DNA of 64,000 nucleotides from Trichobilharzia szidati (taxonomy: Eukaryota > Platyhelminthes > Trematoda > Strigeidida > Schistosomatidae): NCBI GenBank assembly GCA_944472155.2, contig OX235271.1:103429256-103493255 (forward strand), read 5' to 3'. The notes under the pieces were generated by a model, which worked only from the letters and a program-made list of their open reading frames with translations, was not told the origin of the DNA and did no database searches. A program made the translations under genes and the position numbers. Below are positions 1-11,345 of the stretch, piece by piece (the stretch's first letter is position 1; each line of letters starts with the position of its first letter).

Positions 1-1051
1 GTCTTCACCTGGCTCCAAGTCTGCCCACACGCTTTCATCTCCTCTTCACATGACCTCCTCCAAGCCACCCTTGCACTGACGACCAACTCGCCGCTTCCCT
101 TTCGGGTTCCACTCGAGCAATGGCTTGTCTAGTGATGTCACTTGATGGTTTGCTCAGAGTATGCCAGCCAATCCATCTCCATTTCTTCCTGCTTATTTGT
201 TGCACAATCGGTTCCTGGTTGGTTCGCTCCCAGAGATCCCTCACTATTGCTGATCTTTTCTGGCCATCTGATCTTGAGTATTGAGCGAAGACAACTGTTG
301 ATGAAGGTCTGTAGTTTGTTTGAGATGCTCTTTATGACACGCAGTGCAAGTCTCTGATCCGTATAGTAGCACTGACTGACTTGACATTGGAGTTGAAAAT
401 CCGGATCTTATTTTTGATGCTGAGTGCTGTTGACCTCCACACAGACTTGAGAGTAGTGAAAGCTTGTCTTGCTTTTCCGATTCTTGCTTTGATATCCTCG
501 TCAGTTCCGTCCACCTGTAGTTGAAACGATGCTTCCCAGGTAGGTAAAAGAGGTTGTTTCTTTCAGGTTCCTTCCATTTATGCTGATTGTTGTCTGTTGT
601 TGTTGTTGTTGCTGTTGGTGGTGTTGCCCAGGAATCTTCATCACCTCTGTTTTCTCTATGTTCACCTGAAGTCCTATCTTTGATGCTTCTTCTGCCAACT
701 TGTTGCTCTTCGCTTGCATATCTTCCAGACATATATCATCGGTGAAGTCTAGATCCTCCAAGTTTTTTGTGTGAGTCCATTTTATGCCTGTCCTTCTCCA
801 GTAGTGGCGTCATCAAGTCCTCTGTTGTCTCTGGGTCCATTTTTAATGCTTCTGCTGGGATTCCATCCGGTCCTGCTGCTTTTCCAGCTTTTAGCATCTT
901 GATTGCCTTCAGGACTTCTGATTTCGTCGGGGGGTTGGTGTTCACTGGTAGCTCTGTCTCCGTTGGAAATATGCTGTACTAGATTGAAACTGCCGTATAT
1001 TTCTGCTTGGCTGTCGATAATTCTTGTGGTGATATTAGTTCGTGATGTCAT
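1..1051 (-). pseudogene. RTE-clade non-LTR retrotransposon, decayed, RT core deleted
   Basis: This is reverse transcriptase-derived sequence read right to left. Near 945-800 lies the RT entry region (AIKMLKAGKAAGPDGIPAEA). Around 790-750 it jumps directly to the block around the catalytic box (LEDLDFTDDICL; FADD-type, here FTDD), so RT motifs between the fingers and the palm are missing. The post-RT region follows in several frames: a VNIEKTEVMKI block, a glutamine run (CAA/CAG-rich, about 590-615), SFTYLGSIVSTTGG near 515, and the C-terminal WERTNQ...KWRWIGWH block at 244-150. The order and these motifs match the RTE clade (SR2-like in schistosomes). Frameshifts and the deletion make it inactive. 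The 3' end lies at or beyond the left edge of the window. Confidence 0.85.
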
Positions 1052-1616
1052 CTATACTGGAATTATAACGGAATCATTGACATTTGCAATTTACACTCAT
1101 AAATGACATTTTAAGGAGACAAAATGTACTGGGTATTTATTTTTCTTAAACATCAGTTAATTGAAGAGAATCAGATATAAATTTGAATATGAGATGTGAT
1201 ATTAGGATTATTTTGTTGCCAGTACAAGGAAACTCCTACTATTGTTTCAAACAATATATTGTTTATAACGGACAGGTTTTCAAATCAATGGGAAGAGATA
1301 CACACTTATTACGGTCTAATACACACACATGCAATACAGAAACATAGTTTTAATTGTTTGATATATACTCTGTTAAAATTATGAATAGACTTGTTTGTGG
1401 CAGTTAACTAGAATAGCTTTTGGTCTTTTCACATTATATCAATACTTATTAGCACTTGTTCCTAATCAACACTACAGAAAATAATTACTGACTTCGTATG
1501 AGCTAATTTTATACCGACATGTAAATACAAGAACATATATCAATCAAAGAGTATTTCAAAAGTTAACAAAGGGCACTTAGGAAATAAATCATTAAAAGAG
1601 TATTTAAGTACAAAAT

Positions 1617-2500
1617 ATTTAGAGCGAACAATTGTTTTCAATAAATTCTTCTTCAGGCTCTACAATTATAAATCCACTAATTTAAGCATACAATAGCCAG
1701 TAAAGGCAAATTGGAATCATATCAGAAAGTGTATTGTGGAACAAGTATAAGATGAGATGGAACAATAGTCATATAGTTTTTTTTTAATATGCATGGTCAA
1801 TGAGAACATGGGACAAAATGAGATGAAGTAATTTAATTTAATATGTGTGTATATATATAAATATAGTCAACAGAAAATACAGGTTACGAGAGTAAGTGTA
1901 ATCGGGGTGTGTGAGACAATATGAAAATAAACCAACGAATGGGGCGGTCTAGACATAAGTTCAAGGTTGAAAATAACAACAATAAGAATAATTGTAAAAT
2001 AATAACGATGATATGGTGTAAAATTACAAGCACTATTGGTGAATGATTGTCAAATAATGATAATGAATATAATGAAGTGGAATGAACAGGATTTTGTAAA
2101 TACGATAACAAGTTAGAAAAGCACTACTTAAACCTAAGGTAATAAAATCATAGGAAAGGTCAAGAAATCATAAAAGTCGAAAATGGACGTTTTTCAATGA
2201 AACAGAGGAATAGAAGAAGAAGGAAGGAAAAGAAAAATGTGAAAGGAATTTATAGTGTTAATGGGGCATTTGTTGGCTTTATTGTAGGCCAAGGTAAACA
2301 TAGTGGTTGAACATACTTCTTCTGTACGCAAAGAGATGGTCTTCTAGTATTAATTGCCACCGCTTCAACTACTGATAGAAGACGTAGCCGAGCTCCTCTA
2401 GATAAATTACTGGGAACGCAATAAATAACTGAGAACGCCTGGTCAAGTTTTATCCCTTTGAATCAGAAGCGAGCACAGTGTGTAGGAGAAAATGAAGTGG
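1617..2500 (-). mobile_element. Penelope-like element 3' fragment
   Basis: Read on the minus strand, 2480-2265 encodes the conserved PLE C-terminal tail beyond the GIY-YIG domain: QAFSVIYCVPSNLSRGAR, then EAVAINTRRPSLCVQKKYV, ending in PLCLPW. The downstream AT-rich stretch runs to a terminal signature at 1617-1672 (GAGC...CCTGAAGAAG on the minus strand). The same signature flanks the PLE at 33.2-34.6 kb. The reverse transcriptase and endonuclease parts are absent. Confidence 0.7.
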
Positions 2501-2689
2501 TGAAACTTTGTAATCATAAAAAAATGAACAAAGAAATTGGATACTCAAAACTCCTTTTTAAATGGAAGAAATTATGACAAGTCTGTCCATTTTATTATGG
2601 AAGGAGCTGAATCTCTAGTAATTTGTGATACTAAAGATTGAGGTAATAACGGGCTTAAATAAAATACTTGTCAGATTGTAGTAAATAAA

Positions 2690-5000
2690 AAAATGTAACT
2701 AGTAATAGAGAGGATTTGTAGCTCAGGTGGATGATTTGAAATTAGTTGTGTTCTCTGAGCTGGCTGGTTTAATTGAGAAGCTTTCGTCATCCTTCTGGAC
2801 AACGTCTTCACCGCAAGGTTTAGCATAAAATGAACTGATTTAAATTCTCCATGAATGATAGAATTGTGTCTCCTGGACACCATCTTCGTGACTGGTAGTC
2901 GATTTACATCTATAGTGATCATTTTTTATTGGCTTGGATTTTGAACTTTCTCGTCACGTGATTTACTTTTTATTAGTTGGTAAATCTGGTCTATATTAAT
3001 ATGTTTGTTAATCGCTGATTCGCTTCAGTACTGGGCTTCTAGCAATTCCCTGACTGCAGCTTTGGTGTTTCCTCTGTTTAAAATTTCGACGTTATCCCAA
3101 TCAAATTGGTGTCCATAATTATCCACATGCATTGATATGAAATAATATATATCATGTCTTTTTACAGCTAATTTGGGTTCTTGGATTCGAATTCGAAAGG
3201 GACGCCCACTTTAACCGATGTAATTTTTATTATAGTTCATACAATTTATTTTGTAAATGGTATTAATTTTATCTTCTTTTTCTGTTGGATTTTTTGGTTT
3301 GCACAATATCGAATGAAGTGATTGTTCTGGCTTGGGCGCTATATGTACTTCAAACGGTTTCAATATTCCAATTGTTATTTCAGAGGTATTTTCATATGTG
3401 GTAGGATGAATTTTATTGTAGTCTTTGATGATGGTTTCTTGTTGGTGTTGTGACTCGATTTTAAACACCTTTTGATGAAATTGTGAGGATATTCATTCTA
3501 AATGAATACGGGCAGTCGTTATTTTTCCTCCATTCTCTCTCTTGCTACAGTGTGTTTGAACTCTTTTAGACAATGTCTGCACACAATTTCTTTTGTCGGC
3601 GATCCGGTTATTACTATTATGGTTGAGTATTTGGTCTGTGTGTGTTGATTTTCTATATACTTGTGTTTCTAAATTTCTTGTGTTAGTTCTCCTGATTAAG
3701 ACCTCTAAGAATGGAATTTTGTTGTCTAATTCCTCTTCTCTTGTGAATTTGATGTCTTCAAATATGCTGTTTATTAATTAATGGGTATATTCTAAATCGT
3801 TTCTTTTAATTATTACAAGTGTATCATCAACGTAACGTACCCAGACTTTTGGTTTAATTATAGTTAGAACTATTAATTCTAATCTTTGCATGATGGCTTC
3901 GGCTATTAATCCTGATATGAGCGATCCCATTGGTGTTCCTTTTATCTGCTCGTATATTTGATTATTGAATTGGAAGCATGTTGTGAGACATAATTCTATG
4001 AGTTCTATCCAAGTTGAACATTGCGTTTTTATGTTTTCATCGCTATAGAGTAATTGTTGCATAGTTTCTTTTGCTAGTTTTGGACTAATTGAATTATAAA
4101 ATGCTGTGACATCAAAGGACATCATTATTTCATTGTCATCTACTTGAAAATTTTTGATTCTGTCTAAAAATTGGTTTGGCGAATTGACAAAATGGTCGCA
4201 TGATTCTGTTAGGTATTTTAATTTACTGAAAGGTTCCTAAGGTAGATTATATGTTGGTGTTCCTGGCAGCGAAACGATTGGTCGTTAGGGAATGTTTGGT
4301 TTGTGTAGTTTTGGTCTATCATAAAATCGAGGTAAAATGGTCCGTTAGATTCCATTCACCATTGATCTTGTTTTGTAATTTTTCCTGATTTCGTTAGTTT
4401 ATTTAATGTTATTTTGATTTTTTTTATCTAATGTTTGTATAGGGTTTTTCATCAACTGTTGATATACACTACTATCTTTGTGTAAATCATCTGCTTTCTT
4501 TATGAAGTCTTCTGAGTCCATGATTACTGTTGTTCTTCCTTTGTCAGCCGGTAGAATAACTATATCTTTTCTATTCTTCAGTTCCTTCAATGCATTTTGC
4601 TCTTGAGTGCTAAGTTGTGAATTATGTCTTTTTTGTTTGATTATAGGTATAATACATTGATGTATTTCTTGTTGTACTTCTTCATTTAATTTTGATGATT
4701 TGAGTGATGATTCTAAGGAAGCACAGAAATCTGTTTCTGAAGCATCACCAGTATTGTAGTTCAGTCCTTTCTGAAGAAATTGTTCTTCTGTTTTTGATAA
4801 TGGTTGTTTCGATAGATTTACTACGCAAACATTTAGAGCTTCTTCAGATGGTTGTTTGGATATCTTAGCTAGTTTTCCTTTGAGGATAACTCGTCTTCGT
4901 TACTTGTGTAATTTGCTTAATATTTTAATGGCAGTGCTCAATGTTGATACATGTTCTGGGGTGACAGTCTTTTCAACCTTTTCTTTTGAAGTCTGGTACT
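2690..5000 (-). mobile_element. Penelope-like retroelement (RT plus GIY-YIG), near full length but broken
   Basis: In minus-strand order: an N-terminal region at 4840-4600; the PLE hallmark DKGRTTVIMD at 4560-4520; PRFYDRPKLHKPNIP near 4310; an RT palm at 4125-3780 with motif A (MMSFDVTAFYNSIS), motif B (KGTPMGSLISGLIAE) and the catalytic box YVDD (WVRYVDDTLVI); then the GIY-YIG endonuclease at 3290-3010 (TIYKINCMNYNKNYIG). One TAA falls directly after YIG where related elements have Gln; the same frame then continues through GRPFRIRIQEPKLAVKRHD to the catalytic-region residues and SSESAINK. A few other stops break the upstream frame. The 3' end (2738-3030) is repeated in inverted orientation at 5001-5293, upstream of the 5' end. 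PLEs encode an RT related to telomerase, plus a DNA nickase. Confidence 0.88.
2738..3030 (-). repeat. PLE terminal repeat, left arm
   Basis: This includes the last codons of the PLE ORF and its 3' noncoding end. It matches 5001-5293 on the opposite strand over about 290 bp with few differences. Read on the minus strand it contains a strong hairpin (CGTTGTCC, loop AGAA, GGATGACG) between GTGAAGA and GAAAGC, resembling a degenerate hammerhead stem II. The unit continues to CATCCACCTGAGCTACAAAT, a piece that the inverted copies lack. Confidence 0.8.
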
Positions 5001-5293
5001 CAAGCGAATCAGCGATTAACAAGCATAATAATATAGATCAGATTTACCAACTAATAAAAAGTAAATCACGTGACGAGAAAGTTCAAAATCCAAGACAATA
5101 AAAAATGATCACTACAGATGTAAATCGACTACCAGTCACGAAGATGGTTGCCAGGAGACACAATTCTATCATTCATGGAGAATTTAAATCAGTTCATTTT
5201 ATGCTAAAACTTGAGGTGAAGGCGTTGTCCAGAAGGATGAAGAAAGCTTCTCAATTAAACCAGCCAGCTCAGAGAACACAACTAATTGCAAAT
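5001..5293 (+). repeat. PLE terminal repeat, inverted right arm
   Basis: This inverted partner of 2738-3030 begins within the final codons of the PLE ORF (WYSSESAINK) and stops at CAACTAATT, about 35 bp short of the end seen in the left arm. The copy at 42.57 kb stops at the same point. Confidence 0.8.
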
Positions 5294-5296
5294 GTA

Positions 5297-6665
5297 AGTA
5301 GTAGATCGAGAAGACTAATCCATACCCTATCTTCAAAAATGAAAAAAGTCTGCACCAGTGACACAGTCGATGATGAATTGTAGAGACTTCGATAAGTTTT
5401 CATACTAAGTGAATTTCATGTTAGATTTGTCGATGAAAGCAAGAGAGTAGAGCAATGGTTTAGGAGAATCCACAAAGTTCCGAAAAATTTCCGATTGCCA
5501 TTTCCATAATTAGACTAGTAGACAAGGCTCCCTCCACACACTATCAAAAGGTTAAATGAACTTGTTAACCTTAGGTGTAAAATTATCGTCGAATATAACA
5601 CGTTGGAAGTTTATGAATTACGTATTAAAAATCATTCCTTCCCGAGGGGATTTTATAAAACTTTGAAATTCAGTAAAGTGCAACCAAATATTTTTAATCT
5701 TGTTCGTCTTAAAAAGTCACATATCGAAAATGTTAGACAAACTTTACAAGGACTACTTGTTCTTCATACCGATGCGTCATTTATTCTATCTGAATAATCA
5801 TTAATATGACACATAAAATTTCTTCAGTAGAAGAGGGAGATAACTGTTTATCTTTCCTAGACATATTGCTCAGTCGCAGGCTTGATGGGTCAATAAAAAG
5901 ATATATTTATAGAAAACCCACCTGGACAGGACAGTATCTTAATTACCACAGTTTCTGCCCTCTTCGGTACAAAAGAGCCTTAGTAAGGTGCCTCTTCAGT
6001 AGAATCAAACGAATATGTACTGAAGACAATCTTGATGAAGAAAGAAAGTTGACACAAACTCTGGTTGATAACAATTATCCAGACAAGTTCATCAGGGGAT
6101 ATAAAGTAGTCAGAACACCAAAACCCACTCTCCATGTCGCCCCTAAGAAAGATGTGTACATCAAGCTACCTTATATGGGGCATCATAGCAGCTTGATAAC
6201 TAGGCAGAGACTGAACGCTGCTGTTAAAAAGACTTTTTATGCAGCTAATATGATAATAATTGAGAATGTGAAGCCAATATATCTATCTAAGCCCTTCGAA
6301 CATGCAAAAAATGACGTCACATCCCACTGTATTTACCAATTTGAATGCATGTGTGGACACACATACATAGGGAGAACTCATCGATCTCTGCTAGTAAGGG
6401 CTTCAGAGCATATTCCTAAACGGCCCCAGAAACAAATAGAATTTTTAGAACCCATTAATGGTAAGAACAGGAGACCTATCTCCTCTATTGCGAAACCTAT
6501 TATAGAGACAGGACATAAAATTGACGTTAACAGATCTTAATCTATAAAACGTGTAAGGGGCGTTTCCTAATGTTTGTGGAAGCCCTAGCAATTAGAAAGT
6601 TTAAGCCACCTTTATGCTTTCAAAAGCAATTCGTCATCACATCAATCCTTCCTTGGTAAATTTTG
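5297..6665 (+). pseudogene. Penelope-like element, rearranged (thumb, N-terminal domain, thumb plus GIY-YIG)
   Basis: Three PLE pieces lie in order. 5297-5500 encodes a thumb-like stretch (SKMKKVCTSDTVDDEL, RFVDESKRVEQWFRRI). 5520-5790 resembles the PLE N-terminal domain (RCKIIVEYN, FPRGFYKTLKF). 5806-6540 is a 244-codon open stretch with a thumb (RIKRICTEDNLDEE, YPDKFIRGY), a YIKLPYMGHHSS block and the GIY-YIG nuclease (CIYQFECMCGHTYIGRT). After the stop and a frame change, the C-terminal tail continues (FVEALAIRKFKPPLCFQK) to about 6660. The RT palm with its YxDD box is missing, so the element cannot be autonomous. It abuts the inverted terminal repeat of the neighbouring minus-strand PLE. 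Confidence 0.82.
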
Positions 6666-6819
6666 TTTTGATACCATAGCAGATGTACTATTACCTCTGT
6701 TATTTGGTTTAGTGGTCTTCATTGTTATTTTGACCTTGAATATGTCCTTTAAACTTGACCTAAGTCTATTTTCTCAACTTTTAACTCTTTATTAATTTCA
6801 TGTATATTCCTAAGACAGG

Positions 6820-6910
6820 TCCGTGTGTGATTAGATTGTTCGAAATGTGTTGCGCAAATGCATTACACGATTCAGACAAATTACGTCTTCTTATTGCTTC
6901 ATCCAAATTC
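6820..6910 (+). repeat. Dispersed repeat shared with 55.3 and 56.1 kb
   Basis: The block GAAATGTGTTGCGCAAATGC, followed by ATTACACGATTCAG and ACGTCTTCTTATTG, is found again at about 56100-56165 (+) and, reversed, at about 55335-55395. It may be part of an LTR or a DNA transposon; see the entry at 55014. Confidence 0.5.
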
Positions 6911-6969
6911 ATAACGGGAACTAATTGTTTTAAACCCAGATTGTTAAAAATACTTTTCATAGATGCCAT

Positions 6970-8003
6970 ATTTATTCACTGGCTTGCATAGTTTGCATTC
7001 TACGTTATCATGATAGTCGTTTTAAGCTCAAATTAATACAATCTGAGAAAGATGGCATTATTATTTAGAATACTCAATTTAATGTCGGTCTGAAGCGTAG
7101 ATATGTAATATTTTACCGTATAAAGACAAGCTATAATGGTTCCGATACCTTAAAAGCAAACATGAATGCTCAGATGCATGTGAACTGCTAAATTTTCCTA
7201 AACTAACTGATACTTGTAGAAACAGTATATATGTAAAATATAGAAAAACTGATTCCATAAAGGCTGAATGAACAAAAGCTGCTATGTAGAAAACGTAAAT
7301 ATTATTTAAAGGCCTCACTGTTCTGATCAGTGAGCAGGAGAGTACTAGTTCCAGAATAATAGAAAGTCATTCAGAGACTAGATATAGTCTGCCATTAAGT
7401 CATTGCTTCATACATTACTGCAAATCATAAGTGTATTGATAAAAGAAATGAAATTGCATGTTTTAGATACTGTATGAGATACACTTTATTTAAATCATGA
7501 ACACATGAGTTTATAGACAACTCTTAATCTCATGTGAGCTGAGGAAATCTTAACAGATATGTCAATCATATAAAAATAACTCCAATGCTCATAGAAGCGA
7601 CGAACCAAAACACTGATTTATATAAAAAATTACAAAATTTACTGAATTGGCTTAAAATAATATTCTACCTGCATTTCAATGGAACTACCTTCCAGAATAC
7701 TGATTTTGCATAGATTTGTGAAATGCCAAATATAAGACATTCAGAAATACCTCCAAAAATATATATTATTCAAGGAATTTTCGTGAAGTAAATACCACTT
7801 GGTTGTAAACAAACATTCGTGCAAATGACTTGATATCTCTCAAAAATTAAATATAAATTCTCATTAAATAATCATAATTTTAAAGCAGATTTTAAATTTT
7901 CAAACTTAGATTGAAATATTGTGACGTTAGTTAAGAATGTCAAAACAAAACAATTAGAAAAGCAAAAGTATGATGACTCGTAATAAAATTTTGCAAACAA
8001 ACC
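6970..8003. other. AT-rich spacer, no gene seen
   Basis: Only short open frames occur, none with recognisable motifs. No tRNA-like boxes or element ends are evident. Confidence 0.5.
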
Positions 8004-8014
8004 TTGCATTTAGT

Positions 8015-8439
8015 GTGACGTTTGATGACGGATTGATATTAGTTAAAGAATAATTGGAAACCAGGCAGTACTAGGCAGCTGTTTCTCCCTAGTTTGGGAA
8101 TCTTTGGTAGTGCTCACCCACCAGGGTTCGAATCCACGATCCTCCGATTAGAAGGCAAGCTCGTAGACCATTCAGTCAATGGAACCCAATTCAGTGGCTC
8201 ATCAATTCCATCTTCAACCAATTCGTGATTTTAGCGCAACCACCGGCTACCGGCTGAATGGTCTACGAGCTTGCCTTCTAACCAGAAGGTCCTCAGTTGG
8301 AACTCCGGTGAATGTGTACTGCTGGAAAGTCCCAAACTAGAACGAAACAGTTGCTAATTACTCTCTAGTTTTCAGTGGTTCTCTAACTGATATCAATCCA
8401 TCGTCAAACTTCAAACCCCTATAAATTAAGTCTTGAAAA
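8015..8439. mobile_element. tRNA-HHR SINE unit with inverted ends
   Basis: The left half (8015-8235) is a minus-strand copy and the right half (8245-8439) a plus-strand copy of the same short repeat, so tail and hammerhead-derived sequence sit at both ends. The right half carries an A-box-like region (CTGAATGGTCTACGAG) and then hammerhead-derived sequence (GTACTG, CTGGAAA, GTCCCAAACTAGAAC, GAAAC). The core is mutated (CTGGAAA for CTGANGA). Flanks TTGCATTTAGT (8004-8014) and TTGTATTTAGT (8440-8450) look like an 11-bp target-site duplication with one change. Confidence 0.78.
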
Positions 8440-8944
8440 TTGTATTTAGTAGATCACTAGTGCGATAAGGAGGTCAACCTTACTACCTGTTGTTTATAGA
8501 TAAAAATAATACGATAAGCTTTGAAATTTAGCAGTCTAACTCTTTTTAGTAGTAAGCTTGAAAAATAAGATTCATAACGATTTAAAATCACTACAATTTT
8601 ATGCTACATTAATTATGTTCACGGAAAAAAAAATTACTTTTTCGGTGGCTCCGCAATCTAAATGTTTGTGTTTCAGTCAAAACAAAAAGATGTAGTCCGG
8701 TAGACGTAATAATTGAATTTGTTTAAAATGCATAAAATATTTTTTATTTAGTGTCAAGGTTGATGGCGCCCTGTTTTGTTAGTTTCACTGTTTCCGCCTA
8801 TAAATTAAAGTTATAGTGAAATCAAAGCTTATCATTCATTGTGCTGCATATTTCACTCGGTAAAAAATTATTTACTGTCATACAGTATGTTATATTGAAT
8901 GCTTTTCTGAATTGAGACACTGTGCAACTTTTAAATAATCAAAT

Positions 8945-10560
8945 AAAAAGATGACCAATGAACAAAGAGCATTCTTTTTTTGTAAATTCGTCATTAGGTT
9001 CTACATTTATATGACATTGATAATTTAACAAACAATGTTATTAACGCCATTAATGTTGTTTTAAATTACACTAAATCAGTAGTATGAATAGATTACATTT
9101 CAAAAGCATCATTAAGAGATAATATGCATTAATATAACACTAAACTGAATATCAGATATATTAGGGGAAATAACACAGAATTTTTAAATTTATAGGCTCG
9201 ACAGCAGGCTAGGGTAGCCATAGTGACTGGACCTGTTTCTCTTACAGACATAGCTCCGGTTGATTTAGGTGAATACCAGTGGCCTTTACTGTTTGGAGTA
9301 ATTGGTATCTAAAGGTCATTGGTAATTTATTCGATACCTGATAGACGATAGAGAAAGAGTTTTCAATGCTGGCTTTAGGGCCTGCTTGGACGAGGTGACC
9401 TAATATGGAATCACTGATGGTTTTAACAATGGTAGGTGTTCCCGAGCACGAAAAGTTAGCTTCCTAGAGCTACGGCCAAAATGGACGGCTGCACAGGAGC
9501 AGTTGAACTGATAGATACAATCAGAGGTGGCAAGTCCAGGAATTGCACCTGGTTGTGTGGAAAATATATGCTGCAGCTTTGCGGCATTAAACTTTTTTGA
9601 ATCGATTTTCTCAATTTGTTGGTTTTTATCTCACTTGGTATATCACCTTTGAATTGTAGTGGTATATACAGAGGCTTCGTATTAGGAGATACAGAAGAAT
9701 TCCTTTTTTACTTTTTTGGTTATGTGTTTAGTGATGGACTTTTCAGGGTAGCTGTTTTCACTTCCTGTGTCGTATATAACTTTAAGTTCTTCTCCAATAG
9801 CATCTTCTGAACAGATAGCTTTGACCCTATAAATGAGATTTGTAACCAAATTTCTTTTATATCGGCGAGGAAGAAAGCTGTGAAAATGTGTGTATTGACC
9901 GGTTCAGGTACTATTTTATGTAAATTCCTTTTTATGACACTATCTAATCTTCTTATCATTAGGACATCTAATAGGAAATTTTACTTTGGGATTCTTCACC
10001 GCACGTGAATTTGATAGCTAAATGTACATGATTGAATTTAGATATTATTGCATTTTTGTCCAGATCCCAAAGAATGAAGGTATCATCTATATACTGGCAA
10101 TAAAATGAGAATGTCCCAATAAGCCTGTTTAAAGGGTCATTTTCTAATTTACTCAGAAAGAAATCTGCTAATGAGGGACCCTGGTGGGAAGCCCACTGCC
10201 ACTCTCTCCACTTGCCTATGGAGTTCACCTTCAAATTTAAAAGTCACATTCATGGTACACTTTAGTAATAATTCTTTGAGGATTTTCACCGGGATCCCAA
10301 TACTTATTGACTTTTCATGTATTTATTCATAAATGTAATTAACCGTTTCGATTAAAGATACATTTGTAAATAAAGATGGTACATCCAAAGATATCATAGT
10401 TTTATATTTGATGTTAATATCTACTATTCTGTTTGCGAATTCTAATACATCTTTTACACTGTAAATAACTAACTGTTCATGTAGAGGTTTTAGGATAGTT
10501 AACAACCACTTAGCTAAAATATGGTAGGGCAAATTATGGCTAAGTAAAGTGTAGTTAAAA
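8945..10560 (-). pseudogene. Penelope-like element, RT and GIY-YIG, second family
   Basis: In minus-strand order: RT motif A at about 10400 (TMISLDVPSLFTNVSL); a motif-B-like region at 10200-10150 with HQGPSLADFFLSKLEN in place of the usual glycine-rich sequence; the catalytic box YIDD (FYCQYIDDTFILWDL) at about 10090; a thumb at 9950-9890 (MIRRLDSVIKRNLHKIV); LQFKGDIPSEIKTNKLR near 9640; a FNAAKLQ block near 9580; then a degraded GIY-YIG domain at 9530-9440 (SDCIYQFNCSC, HFGRSSRKL, so YIG reads FGR) and a C-terminal tail to about 9200. A terminal sequence at 8945-9013 (minus strand) matches those at 10920-10990 and 20625-20690. Frameshifts break it several times. Confidence 0.82.
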
Positions 10561-10563
10561 CCA

Positions 10564-10990
10564 TAACAGTTCGATATTGGACCATCTGGTGCAAACCGGT
10601 CACAAAGCCAGCGTGGAAGAATCCTTCTCTATAATCTACCGGGTGTTAACAAATTACCAAAATCATCGAAGCACCGCATGCTCCAAACAGCGGGGGCTAT
10701 TGCAATTCGCCTCAAACAACCAGTGCTCTGTGTTCAAAAGAAACAAGTCCAGCCCCTACTACTGCCCTGGTCTTCTGTAGAAACTATAAATCATGAATTT
10801 GTAAATCTTTCCTAATTTTTCTGACATTCAGCTTATTTTATGTTGATGCTTTCAGCTGTAATCTATAATATTATTGATTCGATGTTATTTAAACATTAAT
10901 CTTGTTCATAACACTAATTCATTCACTGTAATGTGATGATGAAGTTATCGAAAAGAGTATTGTTTGTTCAGTATCCATTCTTTTCAAATT
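10564..10990 (+). mobile_element. PLE C-terminal and terminal fragment, inverted against the PLE at 8.9-10.6 kb
   Basis: The stretch encodes the PLE tail (HLVQTGHKASVEESFSIIYR, then in another frame AIAIRLKQPVLCVQKKQV and LLLPW). It is homologous to the last roughly 75 codons of the adjacent minus-strand element. It then runs into a noncoding 3' end with a terminal motif at 10920-10985 (GATGATGAAGTTATCGAAAA, then TTTGTTCAGTATCC). It begins where the minus-strand element starts, so that PLE carries an inverted copy of its own 3' end upstream of its 5' end. Confidence 0.72.
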
Positions 10991-11079
10991 GTGTATGTCT
11001 AGAATCGATCTTTAAGGTACTTCAGATTTATTTACTATTGCTGGACCATATAATCTTGGTGTGTATGTGCCCGTAGGTC

Positions 11080-11345
11080 TGATTTCCTCATTTAAAATTG
11101 AGGAAAGTATTTAGTTCCTTTAAAAGTATGGTTATTTCATTTTCTACTTTATTAATTATATCTTTGGTTCGCTCCGAATTCTGTCCGTCTCTCAATATAT
11201 AATACATCTTTTTAATATAATTACTTTTGTCACGACAGACTACTTCTTAACTTGTATCAAGATCAGGCCTTTGAAAGTGCAGAACTTCCAGGATGCGTTT
11301 CATTTTTTTTGTTTTCAATTTTGTCGTAAACAGTAATTCTACATT
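11080..11345 (-). other. Unassigned coding-like relic
   Basis: On the minus strand one frame stays open apart from one or two stops for about 85 codons and is not low-complexity: MKRILEVLHFQRPDLDTS, CRDKSNYIKKMYYILRDG, INKVENEITILLKELNTF. I do not recognise the family. It lies beside PLE terminal sequence, so it may be retroelement-derived. The flanking 11345-12110 is AT-rich without visible features. Confidence 0.35.

Noticed and set aside
244..732. 162-codon minus-strand frame with Thr/Asn runs
   Set aside because: Out-of-frame shadow of the RTE copy; the true motifs are in the neighbouring frames.
2738..2790. Intact hammerhead in the first PLE terminal repeat
   Set aside because: Good hairpin and GAAA-like sequence, but the first core reads GTGAAGA with an extra base; kept only as a degenerate resemblance.
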